Positions 41,886 to 51,760 are shown, numbered from the stretch's first letter. The stretch is DNA of 64,000 nucleotides from Phormidesmis sp963710175 (GCA_963710175.1 CAVPZC010000001.1:1302001-1366000), one strand, 5' to 3'. Translations and numbers: made by a program. Notes: a model not told the origin generated them from the sequence alone.

Positions 41886-43658
41886 ATGTCTTCTCCTGAC
41901 CTGGAAGCCTCAAACAAAAAGGCAATGCGGCGGCTATTAGTCACAGTCAGGGCAAACTTGCAGACATTGGGGTTGCTAGTAGCAATCTGTGATGATCGCA
42001 ATTTGCAGGCGTCTGTGATTGATGAGTATGAGGCGGAGCTGAAATCGCAGGGCATTACGCCTTTTCAGGCGCGGCTGGATTTTAAGCGGCCCAGTTTGCG
42101 GGCAACTTTGGAGGCTTTGGTGGCACAGGAGCCGGTGCTACAGGCGGGAGAACCGGCGGTGGTGACGGTGCTGAATGCGGAGGCGCTGTTGGGGGTGCGG
42201 CTGAGTGAGGAGAAGTCGGAGCAGGAGAGGTTTTTCTTTTCGTTGCAGTGGACGCGGGAGGCGCTGCTGCGGTTTGAGTTTCCGGTGGTGCTGTGGGTGC
42301 CGGATGCGGTGGCGACGCGAATTGGGCAGAGAGCGCCGGATTTTTGGAGCTGGCGGGGCGGGGTGTTTGAATTTGTGGCGCGGCCTAGAGCGGTGGCTGA
42401 GGTGGGGCAGCCGATGCCGATGGTTCGTGAAGTGGATACGACGGACAGGGCAGGGCAGCTTTCTATTGCTGATTTACAGCGGCAAGTTAAAGGATTAGAG
42501 GAGACTTCGCCGGAGTCTCCATTATTAATAACGTCGTATAACTCACTAGGAGAGGCTTATGAGCGTGAGTACGCCTACGGTGAGGCATTGGGGCTATATG
42601 AGAAAGCGCTGGCTTTGGCACAAGTAAAGAACAACTTGGAAGGGCAAGCGCGATCGCTTAGAAATTTAGGCGATTCGTTGCGGTATAGCGGGCGATCGCA
42701 ACAGGCCATTAACTACTACGAACAGTCTTCAGAAATTTATCGGGAGATTGGTAACCGCCAAGGTGAAGCCAGTTCCCTTGGCAATTTGGGGCTTGCGTAC
42801 TATTCGTTAGGCCAGTATCAGCGGGCCATCGACTTTCAGCAGCAGCAGTTAGAGATGGCGCGGGAGATAGGCGATCGCCAAAGCGAAGCCAATTCCCTTG
42901 GCGATCTGGGCACGGTGTACCATTCACTAGGCCAGTATCAGCGAGCAATTGAGTTCCATCAACAATCGTTAGAGATTTCGCGGGAGATAGGTGATCGCCA
43001 AGGCGAAGCTGCCTCTCTCGGTAGCTTGGGCAATGCGTACCGTTTACTAGGCCAGTATCAGCGGGCGATTGAGTTCTGTCAGCAGTGCTTAGAGATTGTG
43101 CGGGAGATAGGCGATCGCCAAAGCGAAGCTGCTGCCCTCGGCAACTCGGGACTTGCACACAATTCTCTAGGTCAGTATCGACGGGCAATCAAGCTTCATC
43201 AGCAGTCGATAGAAATTAAACGGCAAATAGGTAATCGCCAAGGCGAAGCCAATTCCCTTGGCGGACTAGGCAGTGCGTATTATTCACTGAGTCAGTATCA
43301 ACAGGCGGTTGAGTTCTATCAGCAGGAGGCAGAGATTGCGAGGGATATAGGCCATCGCCGAGGTGAAGCCGAAGCCCACTTCAACAAAGGCAATGCACTC
43401 GCTAGAATCGATCAAAAATGGGAAGCTCGGTCATCCTACGAATCGGCGCGGACCTTGTATGAAAGCTTAGAGCTAAAGAAATATGTCGAGGACTGCAAGC
43501 AGGCCATTCGAGACCTGGGTCAGATGATAGTCGCAGTACCCAAACAAGCACCAGCAATTACGCCCTCAAAGCCGCGTCGCAAGCGGCGGATGCCCATCAT
43601 TGTGTGGTTCTTAGCGGGGCTGATGTTTGTGTTACTTATCTGGTGGCTGTTTCAGTAG
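41886..43658 (+). CDS. TPR-repeat membrane protein, partner of the ATPase
   Basis: 590 aa from ATG 41886, preceded by GGAGG; an in-frame TTG at 41832 is an alternative. Residues 1-190 form an alpha/beta domain with L-L-V-A-I-C-D-D-R-N, F-S-L-Q-W-T-R-E-A-L-L and F-W-S-W-R-G-G-V-F-E-F segments, which I associate with cyanobacterial proteins paired with P-loop ATPases. Five to six 40-residue tetratricopeptide repeats follow (about 270-500). The last 25 residues are a basic stretch plus a membrane helix, a tail anchor. The repeats are nearly identical at DNA level. Confidence 0.78.
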   Translation: MSSPDLEASNKKAMRRLLVTVRANLQTLGLLVAICDDRNLQASVIDEYEAELKSQGITPFQARLDFKRPSLRATLEALVAQEPVLQAGEPAVVTVLNAEALLGVRLSEEKSEQERFFFSLQWTREALLRFEFPVVLWVPDAVATRIGQRAPDFWSWRGGVFEFVARPRAVAEVGQPMPMVREVDTTDRAGQLSIADLQRQVKGLEETSPESPLLITSYNSLGEAYEREYAYGEALGLYEKALALAQVKNNLEGQARSLRNLGDSLRYSGRSQQAINYYEQSSEIYREIGNRQGEASSLGNLGLAYYSLGQYQRAIDFQQQQLEMAREIGDRQSEANSLGDLGTVYHSLGQYQRAIEFHQQSLEISREIGDRQGEAASLGSLGNAYRLLGQYQRAIEFCQQCLEIVREIGDRQSEAAALGNSGLAHNSLGQYRRAIKLHQQSIEIKRQIGNRQGEANSLGGLGSAYYSLSQYQQAVEFYQQEAEIARDIGHRRGEAEAHFNKGNALARIDQKWEARSSYESARTLYESLELKKYVEDCKQAIRDLGQMIVAVPKQAPAITPSKPRRKRRMPIIVWFLAGLMFVLLIWWLFQ

Positions 43659-43718
43659 GCGAGCAGGCCATTGCGAAACAGCGCTTTAGTAAACCTGATA
43701 GCGCTGGCTCCGCGAGAT

Positions 43719-44708
43719 TCAATCTGCGCAGGCGACTACCCCCTGAATCACATGCTCAGCAAAGTCAACCCCCGTAAACCGCTCCGCATGAAGCAACCCG
43801 CCCGTACTAAACACATTCACCTCCATCAGCTGATCTCCCATAAAGTCCAGGCCCACCAAAAATAGACCGTCGCTGACTAATTTCTCTCCAATGGCGGCTA
43901 CCACCTGGCGCATAGCATCCGTGACCACGCCCGGCTGCGCTGTTCCACCCGCGTGAATATTGCTGCGAAAATCTCCTTTGCTGGGCACCCGGTGAATGGC
44001 CGCGAGCTTTCCAGAAATCTCTAAAACCTCACCGTTCATGACGACCACGCGGGTATCTCCGGCTTCGGCACCGGGAATGCACTTTTGCACCATGACCAGC
44101 CCTTGTCTGCTAATCACATCAATCATCTGGTTCAAATTTTTGTCAGTCTCAGAGGAGACAAAAAACACATCGTTTCCTCGGGTCCCTTGTAGCGGTTTGA
44201 GCACTGCCGGAGACTGCAAATCTTTAATAAAATCAAAAATTTCAGCCCGATTTTGACTCACCAACGTAGGAGGATAGGTAAACTCTGGCAGCTCTAAAAG
44301 ATAGAGCTTTGTCGCCGCTCGAATCAATCCATCGGGCCGATTGATCACCCGCACTCCTTTGTCTTGAGCCAGACGCGCTAGCGCGATCGCAGTTTGGTGA
44401 GTAGCGCTGCGGGCCAAATCACGAGCCGGATTGGTGCGCATAAATAAAATATCTATGGTCTGAGCGTTTAGCGGGATAGCTTCCCAGGGGAGGGTGGCGA
44501 TCGCTGTCATCAACGCCGCTAGAGAATGGTATTGTGCGGTCGGCAGTTGCTTGGCACAGGCCCACGGTTGGCCCCCACCGTGGCAAGATAATTCTCCTAC
44601 CGCCGCCACCCACACTGTGTGATTACGAGCCGCTGCTGCCATCAGCAAAGCAGTCGTTTGAGACGGTTGAATGGCATGGACGTCATTCACCAAAAACAGA
44701 AAGCGCAT
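43719..44708 (-). CDS. GshB-like ATP-grasp ligase
   Basis: 329 aa, close to glutathione synthetase in length. ATP-grasp landmarks are V-L-K-P-L-Q-G-T-R-G-N-D-V-F (ATP loop), M-V-Q-K-C-I-P-G-A and M-E-V-N-V-F-S-T-G-G near the end (Mg ligands). It could be the glutathione synthetase (gamma-Glu-Cys plus Gly). Its place as third gene behind an ATP-grasp protein and a deacylase raises the alternative that it ligates another amide substrate. Confidence 0.75.
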   Translation of the reverse strand: MRFLFLVNDVHAIQPSQTTALLMAAAARNHTVWVAAVGELSCHGGGQPWACAKQLPTAQYHSLAALMTAIATLPWEAIPLNAQTIDILFMRTNPARDLARSATHQTAIALARLAQDKGVRVINRPDGLIRAATKLYLLELPEFTYPPTLVSQNRAEIFDFIKDLQSPAVLKPLQGTRGNDVFFVSSETDKNLNQMIDVISRQGLVMVQKCIPGAEAGDTRVVVMNGEVLEISGKLAAIHRVPSKGDFRSNIHAGGTAQPGVVTDAMRQVVAAIGEKLVSDGLFLVGLDFMGDQLMEVNVFSTGGLLHAERFTGVDFAEHVIQGVVACAD

Positions 44709-44775
44709 AGCACTCCAAAGAGAAACACCTAGAGCAACTATCTACTCTTCACATCCTCAGCTTAAGGCCTAATCT

Positions 44776-45819
44776 TCAAGTCTTGACCTTCACATCTTCA
44801 GCTTCAGGTTGGCTGTGGAAGGGGTGAACGCCCAGCGCTTCAACCGTGCCCCAGTGCAAAATTCGCCCTCCAGTCTGAGTGACTGGATTCACACTTTTAC
44901 CAATGATGACCGCATCTTCGGGAGCCCGATACTGACTCACTACCTCTCCAAAAATGTTGCGCTGCTGCGCTATCACCTCTCCTTTTTCAACCAGATCGGT
45001 AGGCTTAGGCAACACTTCTAAGAGCCCGCCCTGATCGGCATATAGCCACTGCGACTTGGGGCACAAAACCGGGGGCAGTCCCAGTGACACCGGACGCTTG
45101 GGCAGCATCCCGACTTCTGCCATCACCCGCCGCACCCCAACCAGCGCCGGTTTAATGTATTTGGACTGAAACACCTGCGGGTCTCCCATCTCTAGCGTAA
45201 TTGCCGGAATGCCCAGCTCCATAGCCGCCCCGCGCAGCGTGCGATCTGACGGCGGATTGTGCAAGATGATTTGCGGATGCTGCAAGTAGGCCATCTTAGC
45301 GGTGATCTCATTGGTCATATCGGCCCGCACATAGAGCGAGTTGATATTGCCAAAGCTGGCCGTGTGCAAATCGATCAGATAGTTGAGATTGCGAACAATT
45401 CGATCAATGAAGCGATAGGCGTAGATCTCCGCAATGTTGCCATTGATTTTGCCCGGCATGATGTGGTTCATATCGGTGCGGTCAGCAAAGGTACGCTCGT
45501 TGTTGAGATAGGCAGGCACGTTTACCACCATCACGCCGACGACCGTTCCTCGCAGCGTTTGCAGATCTAGCGTATCGAAGAAACGATGAATGACCGGAAT
45601 GCCATTAATCTCGTTGCCGTGCAGCGCCGCTGTCAGCCCAAAAACCGGCCCCGGATGCTTCCCTCGGGCCACTACCACAGGCAGCTGCATAGCCCGGCCC
45701 AAGCCATCGTGAATTAGGTCTACCATCAGCCGGGTAGAACTGCCCCTGGGCAACTGCTCAATGTCTAATGTTTCAACAACATAGGCACCCGGAAAATCTA
45801 GAGAAGCGCGACTACTCAT
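44776..45819 (-). CDS. Succinylglutamate desuccinylase/aspartoacylase-family hydrolase
   Basis: 347 aa. Zinc-carboxypeptidase-like motifs are present: H-G-N-E near residue 69, D-L-H-T-A near residue 148 and the catalytic Glu in I-T-L-E-M-G-D-P. The family removes acyl groups from N-acyl amino acids. It overlaps the upstream ATP-grasp gene by 4 bp (45816-45819) and is 67 bp from the GshB-like gene, forming a three-gene operon. Confidence 0.85.
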   Translation of the reverse strand: MSSRASLDFPGAYVVETLDIEQLPRGSSTRLMVDLIHDGLGRAMQLPVVVARGKHPGPVFGLTAALHGNEINGIPVIHRFFDTLDLQTLRGTVVGVMVVNVPAYLNNERTFADRTDMNHIMPGKINGNIAEIYAYRFIDRIVRNLNYLIDLHTASFGNINSLYVRADMTNEITAKMAYLQHPQIILHNPPSDRTLRGAAMELGIPAITLEMGDPQVFQSKYIKPALVGVRRVMAEVGMLPKRPVSLGLPPVLCPKSQWLYADQGGLLEVLPKPTDLVEKGEVIAQQRNIFGEVVSQYRAPEDAVIIGKSVNPVTQTGGRILHWGTVEALGVHPFHSQPEAEDVKVKT

Positions 45820-47261
45820 AAATTAATATCGTTGACAAAGGCAGGATCTGGATTGAGAGAGCTAAACAGACGACGACGGAAAGCCCCCTTTTGGGTGATC
45901 AGTTTTTGGGCCATCTTATCAATGGCGATAACTGACAAGACCGTCTGAATATACCCCTCAATTAAATCATCTAATCCGATGCCCAGCAGATTGAAGTCGC
46001 GGCTATCCATCAGCAGCAGACGCTCAGACTGACTGCCCCAGGAGCCATCTTCGTGCAGTACCGACAAATTAGTCCCGAGCATATCCCAGGAAGATTCGCT
46101 GCCATCCAAATCTCTGGCCAGCGGCTGACGGGCCCGGCGCGCATAGATAGCAACCGGATAGGGGCCGCTTTCACCGACGCCGACCATCATTCGCAAATCG
46201 GCTACAAATATTTCCTTACGGCGGTTGGGCAGCGTACCCAAATGATAAAATCGCCCCTGAGCCGTCTGCGAACTCCAGCCCGAATTTCCGACCAGGCTTT
46301 GCACAATGAAGCGCTCAAAGCGAAAGTCAATGGCCATAAATTCGTCTAGCTCGCGCGGGTTGGTAATGGTATAGACGCCCTGTCCGGCGTTGCTGTAAGG
46401 GTCTTTCACTACGGCAATGCCGCCCATACGCTCGACCCAGAGGGGAATTTCATTTTTGGCGACATCCCAAATAGTCTCCGGGGTGCGGATCATCAGCCCG
46501 GTAGAGCGCAGTTCGGCGTTGTAAAAGTCGTAGGCTTTGGCGGCCATTAGCTTGTTACGTCCGCCTGTCAGGCAAACCACGATGGGGTTGAGGATGGCAG
46601 TTCGCGTGAGGGGCGGAATTCGGCTCCAGGGCCGCTGGGTGACGTACCGCAGCGCTGCTCGAATAGGCTCCCACTGACCTGCGGGCGTGCGAATCTCTAA
46701 AACCCGGTCTTCGGTGAAGCGCATAGGTAGGTCTGGATCGTTTTGGAAGCAGGGCACTAGCCAGACTGGTTCACCGGTTACATCTGCCATCATGGCTGCG
46801 TAGCCAGAGGTTTCCATTTCGTTTTTGTCGTAGAGCACGGCCAGTCCGCCTTTGGGCAAGCGGCGCTGTTGCTGTAGCGGCAAAAAAGTGCGCTCTAGCA
46901 GCGTCCGGTAGCCGCTTTGTTCGTGAGCATCGTTGCCAAACGGCATGGACTTTTGGCCTGATGGGCAGGAGTTGGTCTCAATGACGATAATTCGCCGAAT
47001 GCCTTTGTCAGTAGTGGCCGCAAAAAGATCAGCGCCGCCCCAGCGAAAGTACCTGGTATTGTGGGCTAAGACTTCATGCACTGCTTGAGGATCTACTTCT
47101 GGATGAAGGTGGATATAGCGCTCGGCAATGCGGGTATTGCCTAAGCTTAAAAAGTGCTGAACTAAAGGATGAACCTGAGCATTGAGAACCCGAGGATAGA
47201 AGTGATTGGAAGTTTCAAAGCTGTCTGGCAATACTTTGACAACAGATTTTTTGGTTTTCAA
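45816..47261 (-). CDS. ATP-grasp-like protein of unknown substrate
   Basis: 481 aa. A-V-V-K-D-P-Y-S-N-A-G-Q-G-V-Y-T-I (about residue 286) has the lysine and glycine-rich loop of ATP-grasp enzymes, followed by F-I-V-Q-S-L-V. An E-T-N motif of the Mg-binding kind (V-I-E-T-N-S-C-P-S-G) lies N-terminal (about residue 93) instead of after the loop, which hints at a circular permutation. First gene of the three-gene operon. Function unknown; probably forms an amide bond. Confidence 0.65.
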   Translation of the reverse strand: MKTKKSVVKVLPDSFETSNHFYPRVLNAQVHPLVQHFLSLGNTRIAERYIHLHPEVDPQAVHEVLAHNTRYFRWGGADLFAATTDKGIRRIIVIETNSCPSGQKSMPFGNDAHEQSGYRTLLERTFLPLQQQRRLPKGGLAVLYDKNEMETSGYAAMMADVTGEPVWLVPCFQNDPDLPMRFTEDRVLEIRTPAGQWEPIRAALRYVTQRPWSRIPPLTRTAILNPIVVCLTGGRNKLMAAKAYDFYNAELRSTGLMIRTPETIWDVAKNEIPLWVERMGGIAVVKDPYSNAGQGVYTITNPRELDEFMAIDFRFERFIVQSLVGNSGWSSQTAQGRFYHLGTLPNRRKEIFVADLRMMVGVGESGPYPVAIYARRARQPLARDLDGSESSWDMLGTNLSVLHEDGSWGSQSERLLLMDSRDFNLLGIGLDDLIEGYIQTVLSVIAIDKMAQKLITQKGAFRRRLFSSLNPDPAFVNDINL

Positions 47262-47474
47262 GGGTGGAGTCGCCTCAGCTTTCCTGCCCTTTCATTAAAT
47301 GTCAGGTTATCCCTACCATATGTTTAGAATCGTGAAGAAAATGGCTGCGGGCGATCGCAAGCCTATAAAGGCCCTATACGCACTACAAACAAAGTGCCGG
47401 ACGCTGTATTAATAGCAATTAGTAGACGGTGGGCACTCTGAAGACGGTTTCTATATGATTCGGACAACCGCCCT

Positions 47475-48236
47475 GTGAGCATTGACCGAGACAGCACCCT
47501 TCCTATTCTGGCGAGCCTGCCGCCTGAGGCCAGAGACTGGTTGACTGCCCTCCCCTGGGAGCAGCGCCGATACGTGCTCTCACTGTGTCATTTAGTTTGC
47601 GCTACGCCAGCCGCGCAGCAGGCCGAGTTTTTAGACGGCTATACCGCAGAAGGCTTACTTTCTCGCATTGTTGATGATGTGGCTACCCGGCAGCGAGTTA
47701 ATGCACACTTGGCTGGTTTTCGTAGCCAGGCCGAAATCGACGACGACACCGTGAGAAAGTACATTCGACAGGTGTACGTACACTCTGTGCAAGATGCGCG
47801 GCAGCAGCCTGATCTGTATTTGGAGACGGCTGTCATGCTGATGGGAAGCGCACATGAGCATAGCAGTGTCCTTAGCTACATTCTGGGCTTTGAGATTTTG
47901 AAGCTGCTGTTTGCTATGAGCTGGGAGCAGCATGAGCGGCTGTACCACCTACAGCCCAACCAGGATGAATTTACCCGCGAGTATATTCGGCCTGTGCAGG
48001 GAGCACATAAGCGTCACGGCATCGTTACGCCCAAAGACGAGGCCACCTTTTTTGCGCGCCGCGACTATTTTATTCGTCAGCCTAAGATTCACCCGCAGCG
48101 GATGGTCGGCGTGATCATTGAAGCCTTCAGCGCCAATAAAATTATTGAGCTGGGTTTTTCAGTGCTGCGGCATCCCAATGCGATTCATTTTGACTACGAC
48201 TATATCTACGGTACTCCAGAGGATACAGAGGTCTAG
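47475..48236 (+). CDS. Conserved hypothetical protein
   Basis: 253 aa from GTG 47475, soluble and largely helical, without signal peptide or catalytic motif. The segment L-P-W-E-Q-R-R-Y-V-L-S-L-C-H-L near residue 26 and a C-terminal G-F-S-V-L-R-H-P-N-A-I-H-F-D-Y-D suggest a conserved family. I do not recognise the function. It is divergent from the ATP-grasp operon, sharing a 213-bp intergenic region. Confidence 0.72.
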   Translation: MSIDRDSTLPILASLPPEARDWLTALPWEQRRYVLSLCHLVCATPAAQQAEFLDGYTAEGLLSRIVDDVATRQRVNAHLAGFRSQAEIDDDTVRKYIRQVYVHSVQDARQQPDLYLETAVMLMGSAHEHSSVLSYILGFEILKLLFAMSWEQHERLYHLQPNQDEFTREYIRPVQGAHKRHGIVTPKDEATFFARRDYFIRQPKIHPQRMVGVIIEAFSANKIIELGFSVLRHPNAIHFDYDYIYGTPEDTEV

Positions 48237-48264
48237 CAGAGCAATTAGGAGAGCCTCAACAGAA

Positions 48265-48432
48265 TCAGGTGATGTGGTGGATCGAAACGATCTGGCTTTG
48301 AGAGAGTCGCCCAGGCGCGATCTTCTGTAAAATCGTTGTTCTTCCCTGAATACGCTGCACCCGCCCGTAGAAAGAGTTTTTGGTAGCGTCCTGACAATAT
48401 ATATCGCCTTTTAGCTGTAAAATGGTAAGCAT
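48265..48432 (-). CDS. Possible small protein (55 aa)
   Basis: Starts at ATG 48432: the peptide M-L-T-I-L-Q-L-K-G-D-I-Y-C-Q-D then G-R-V-Q-R-I-Q-G-R-T-T-I-L-Q-K-I looks like a small beta-barrel (KOW/SH3-like) protein. The frame remains open further upstream to 48552 but that part looks non-coding. No clear ribosome binding site. It sits alone on the minus strand. Confidence 0.4.
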   Translation of the reverse strand: MLTILQLKGDIYCQDATKNSFYGRVQRIQGRTTILQKIAPGRLSQSQIVSIHHIT

Positions 48433-48586
48433 AAAATGCTCGTAAACTGAACCGTATTTATAAAATGATAAAACCAGCTGGCAGTGCAGCGCGACCGACA
48501 AAATAGCGGCGTCAATTCGAGCGCGGGTATTTAATTGGAGTAACGCTAGCAACTAGCAGCTTTCCCAACTGCTGAATTGGTTGTCC

Positions 48587-51500
48587 ATGCATTCCACTGA
48601 CCAGTCTGTTAATCTGCCTCGCCTTGGCCGTGGGAAGCAGCGTCGCAGGTGGCTGCTTTCTGTCGGATCTATAGCAGCGATCGCCCTCCTCCCCCCAGCC
48701 GTTACGCCCGCTCACAGTAGCTGTAGTAATCGCGTTACTCCGACAGAAAGCAGCGGCGGCGAGCTGGTTCAGTTCAGTCAGCTACGAACGCGATCGCAGG
48801 CAGTATCAGAGCAGGTTTACCAAACGACCGTCTTAGTGGGTCTTCTCATCCTGCTGCTGCTCAGTGCTCTGATCTTTCTACTGTGGCGATATTTGACGGT
48901 TCATAGCCGAGATAGTGCGGCGATCGCGGAGCAGGCCGAACGTCTGCGGATCACCCTGGCCAGCATCGGAGACGCGGTGATTACTACCGATGCCGACGGC
49001 CAAATTACCAATATGAACGCTGTTGCTGAGTTACTCACTGGATGGTCACTCAGCGAAGCGACCGGTCAATCGCTATCGAGCGTCTTTCGCATTATTAGCG
49101 AAGACACTCGCCAAACTGTCAGCAGTCCGCCCATCAGAGCCTTGGCCGGAGACACTATTACTAGCCTGGCGAACCATATCCTTTTAGTTGCTAAAGACGG
49201 TACAGAGCGCCCGATTGACGACAGCGCTGCGCCGATTCGCTCAGTCAAAGGCGAGATTGTGGGCTGCGTGCTGGTGTTTAAAGATGTGAGCGATCGCCGC
49301 CAGCAAGAAAACCAGCTGCGAAAAGCTCGTTCTCGGCTAGCCTCAACATTAGCGGCCAGCGAAATTGGTTCCTGGGAGCTAGATGTTGCCAGCGGAATCG
49401 TTCAAAGCGATCTCAACATGGCGAAGATGTTCGGCCTACCGCCCGCCGCTGCTGCCGCTGCTCCCAAAGAAGTTTACAGAAATGTTGTCTACCCAGGTGA
49501 CAGAGAACGGGTGACGGCAATAGTTAAACAGTCACTGGCAACAGGCGAAGACTACGAGATCAGGTACCGCATTGCCAAGCCTGAGGACACAGTTCGCTGG
49601 GTCATCGCGCGTGGGCGGATTGAACAAGACGAGTCTGGTCAGGCGGTTCGGGTATCGGGAGTCGTCGTTGACATTACCGCTCAGCGAGAGGCCGAAGAAC
49701 AGCTGCGAGAGAGCGAGGCTCGGTTTCGGCAGCTGGCCGATGTGATGCCGCAGATTGTTTGGGTCACCGGGCCCGACGGTTTGAACGAGTACTACAATCG
49801 TCGCTGGTACGAATACACGGGCTGCACTTCAAAACAAGGCACGGGCGACCGGTGGATCGTTCCCATTCACCCGGAGGATCAGCAGCGCGCCGTTGATCTG
49901 TGGAACACCTGCGTGCGTACAGGTGAACCCTATGAGATTGAGTATCGCTTTCGGTCGAAGACAGGAGAATACCGCTGGTTTTTGGTACGAGCCTTGCCCG
50001 TGCGAAACGAAGCTGGGCAAATTGTGCAATGGTTTGGCACCTCTACCGATATTGAAGACTTCAAACGCGCCGAAGAAGACCGGCAAAACTTCGTGCGTAT
50101 GGCTGACAACAGCACCGAATTTGTTGGTATGTTGGATCTGGCGGGAATACCGTTTTACATCAATCCAACCGGGCTTGAAAAGCTAGGCATCGACAGTATG
50201 GCAGCAGCTTGTCAGCTCAATGTCGGCGAAGATTTCTTCTTCCCCGAAGACCGAGAGCGGATTGTCAACGAGTTTTTACCGGCTGTCTTGCAAAACGGTA
50301 CGGGGACAACCGAGGTGCGGTTTCGTCACTTTAAGACTGGCGCAGCGCTGTGGATGGTGTGTAATGTCACTGCTCTGGTCGATGAACAGAATCGACCTGT
50401 AGGCTTTGCGACTATCAGCCAGGACATTACCGATAGGCGACATCTGGAAGAAAACCTGCGACACTTAGCCGCTGACCTGTCTGACGCAGGACGGCGAAAA
50501 GACGAATTTTTAGCCACGCTAGCTCATGAACTGCGCAACCCCCTGGCCCCCATCCGTAACGGTCTGCAAATCATGCGGTTGTCTGGTAACGACACCGCAG
50601 TCGCCGAGCGAGTCCGCGCTATGATAGAGCGACAGCTCAACCAAATGGTTAGGTTAGTAGATGATTTGCTAGATGTCAGCCGGATCAGTCGAGGTAAAGT
50701 GGCGCTTCGCCGTGAGCGGATTGAGCTAGCCACCACTATTGAGCAAGCCGTTGAAACCAGTCGGCCCAGCATTGATCTGGCCCGGCATGAGCTGACGGTA
50801 GCGCTACCGTCGCAGCCGGTGTATTTACACGCTGACCCGGTGCGGTTGATTCAGGTGTTTAGCAATCTGTTGAACAATGCCAGCAAGTACAGTGAGCCAG
50901 CCGGACAAATTGTGGTGAGCGCCGAGCAACAGCAGCAGCAGGTGGCCATATCGGTTAAAGACACTGGCATCGGCATCTCAGCGGAGATGCTCCCTAAGGT
51001 GTTTGGCCTGTTTACCCAGGTTGATGGAGCGTTAGAGAGCGCGTCTGGGAGCGAAGCGGCCTCAGAGACCGGCGGCTTGGGTATCGGTCTTACCCTAGTC
51101 GAGCAGCTAGTTGAGATGCACGGCGGTACGGTTAGCGCTTTTAGCGAAGGGTTAGGCCAGGGCAGCGAGTTTGTGGTGCGGCTGCCTATTGCTAGTGCTC
51201 CCGCTGGTCAGCTAGAGCCGGTTGCTAGCGAGCCTGCTAGGACGAGTATCCGGCGCATTCTGATTGTCGATGATAACGAAGATTCGGCCCTATCGCTGGC
51301 AATGCTGTTTGAAATCACCGGGGATGAAACGCAAACTGCGCACGATGGCTTGGCAGCGGTAGAAGCTGCCGGTGCTTTTCGGCCCGATGTGGTGTTGCTC
51401 GATATTGGTTTACCTGGTTTGAACGGGTATGAGGCGGCGCGAGCTATTCGAGAACAGACCTGGGGTGAAGGGATGATTTTGGTTGCTTTAACCGGCTGGG

Positions 51501-51610
51501 GGCAGGCAGAAGACCGGCGCAAATCTACCGAGGCTGGGTTTGATGCGCATATGGTCAAACCGATAGAGCATGACGATCTTTTGCAGCTGTTGAGCGAGCT
51601 GATGGCGTAG
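48587..51610 (+). CDS. Multi-PAS hybrid histidine kinase
   Basis: 1007 aa from ATG 48587. A hydrophobic segment near residue 25 and a stronger one (about 80-103) suggest membrane anchoring. Four PAS/PAC units follow (about 115-235, 245-365, 380-495, 500-620). HisKA has the His in L-A-H-E-L-R-N-P-L; HATPase_c has G-I-G-I-S and G-L-G-I-G-L. A C-terminal receiver has I-V-D-D-N-E-D, acceptor L-L-D-I-G-L-P-G and K-P-I. Signal unknown; no output partner adjacent. Confidence 0.92.
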   Translation: MHSTDQSVNLPRLGRGKQRRRWLLSVGSIAAIALLPPAVTPAHSSCSNRVTPTESSGGELVQFSQLRTRSQAVSEQVYQTTVLVGLLILLLLSALIFLLWRYLTVHSRDSAAIAEQAERLRITLASIGDAVITTDADGQITNMNAVAELLTGWSLSEATGQSLSSVFRIISEDTRQTVSSPPIRALAGDTITSLANHILLVAKDGTERPIDDSAAPIRSVKGEIVGCVLVFKDVSDRRQQENQLRKARSRLASTLAASEIGSWELDVASGIVQSDLNMAKMFGLPPAAAAAAPKEVYRNVVYPGDRERVTAIVKQSLATGEDYEIRYRIAKPEDTVRWVIARGRIEQDESGQAVRVSGVVVDITAQREAEEQLRESEARFRQLADVMPQIVWVTGPDGLNEYYNRRWYEYTGCTSKQGTGDRWIVPIHPEDQQRAVDLWNTCVRTGEPYEIEYRFRSKTGEYRWFLVRALPVRNEAGQIVQWFGTSTDIEDFKRAEEDRQNFVRMADNSTEFVGMLDLAGIPFYINPTGLEKLGIDSMAAACQLNVGEDFFFPEDRERIVNEFLPAVLQNGTGTTEVRFRHFKTGAALWMVCNVTALVDEQNRPVGFATISQDITDRRHLEENLRHLAADLSDAGRRKDEFLATLAHELRNPLAPIRNGLQIMRLSGNDTAVAERVRAMIERQLNQMVRLVDDLLDVSRISRGKVALRRERIELATTIEQAVETSRPSIDLARHELTVALPSQPVYLHADPVRLIQVFSNLLNNASKYSEPAGQIVVSAEQQQQQVAISVKDTGIGISAEMLPKVFGLFTQVDGALESASGSEAASETGGLGIGLTLVEQLVEMHGGTVSAFSEGLGQGSEFVVRLPIASAPAGQLEPVASEPARTSIRRILIVDDNEDSALSLAMLFEITGDETQTAHDGLAAVEAAGAFRPDVVLLDIGLPGLNGYEAARAIREQTWGEGMILVALTGWGQAEDRRKSTEAGFDAHMVKPIEHDDLLQLLSELMA

Positions 51611-51646
51611 AGCGCTCCATTCCACTGCTGGTTCTTGAAAGTTATA

Positions 51647-51674
51647 GCGAAGCGCGGATGCATTCGCGCTTCGC
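51647..51674 (+). repeat. Hairpin with the GGATGCATTC loop, copy C
   Basis: GCGAAGCGC and GCGCTTCGC (9-bp perfect stem) enclose GGATGCATTC. The loop matches those of the 104-bp repeats at 18322 and 19490, but the stem sequence differs while pairing is kept. It lies about 35 bp after the kinase stop and could act as its terminator. Confidence 0.65.
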
Positions 51675-51760
51675 GGAGCACTTTGCCTGTTGCTATACAT
51701 GGCTTACAGTCAGTAATGCTGCATGAAGCAAAGTGCCGGAAGTATATTACGAGCTATTTA

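Noticed and set aside
42700..43380. Regular 120-bp periodicity considered as a CRISPR-like array
   Set aside because: The units are contiguous coding TPR repeats without spacers.
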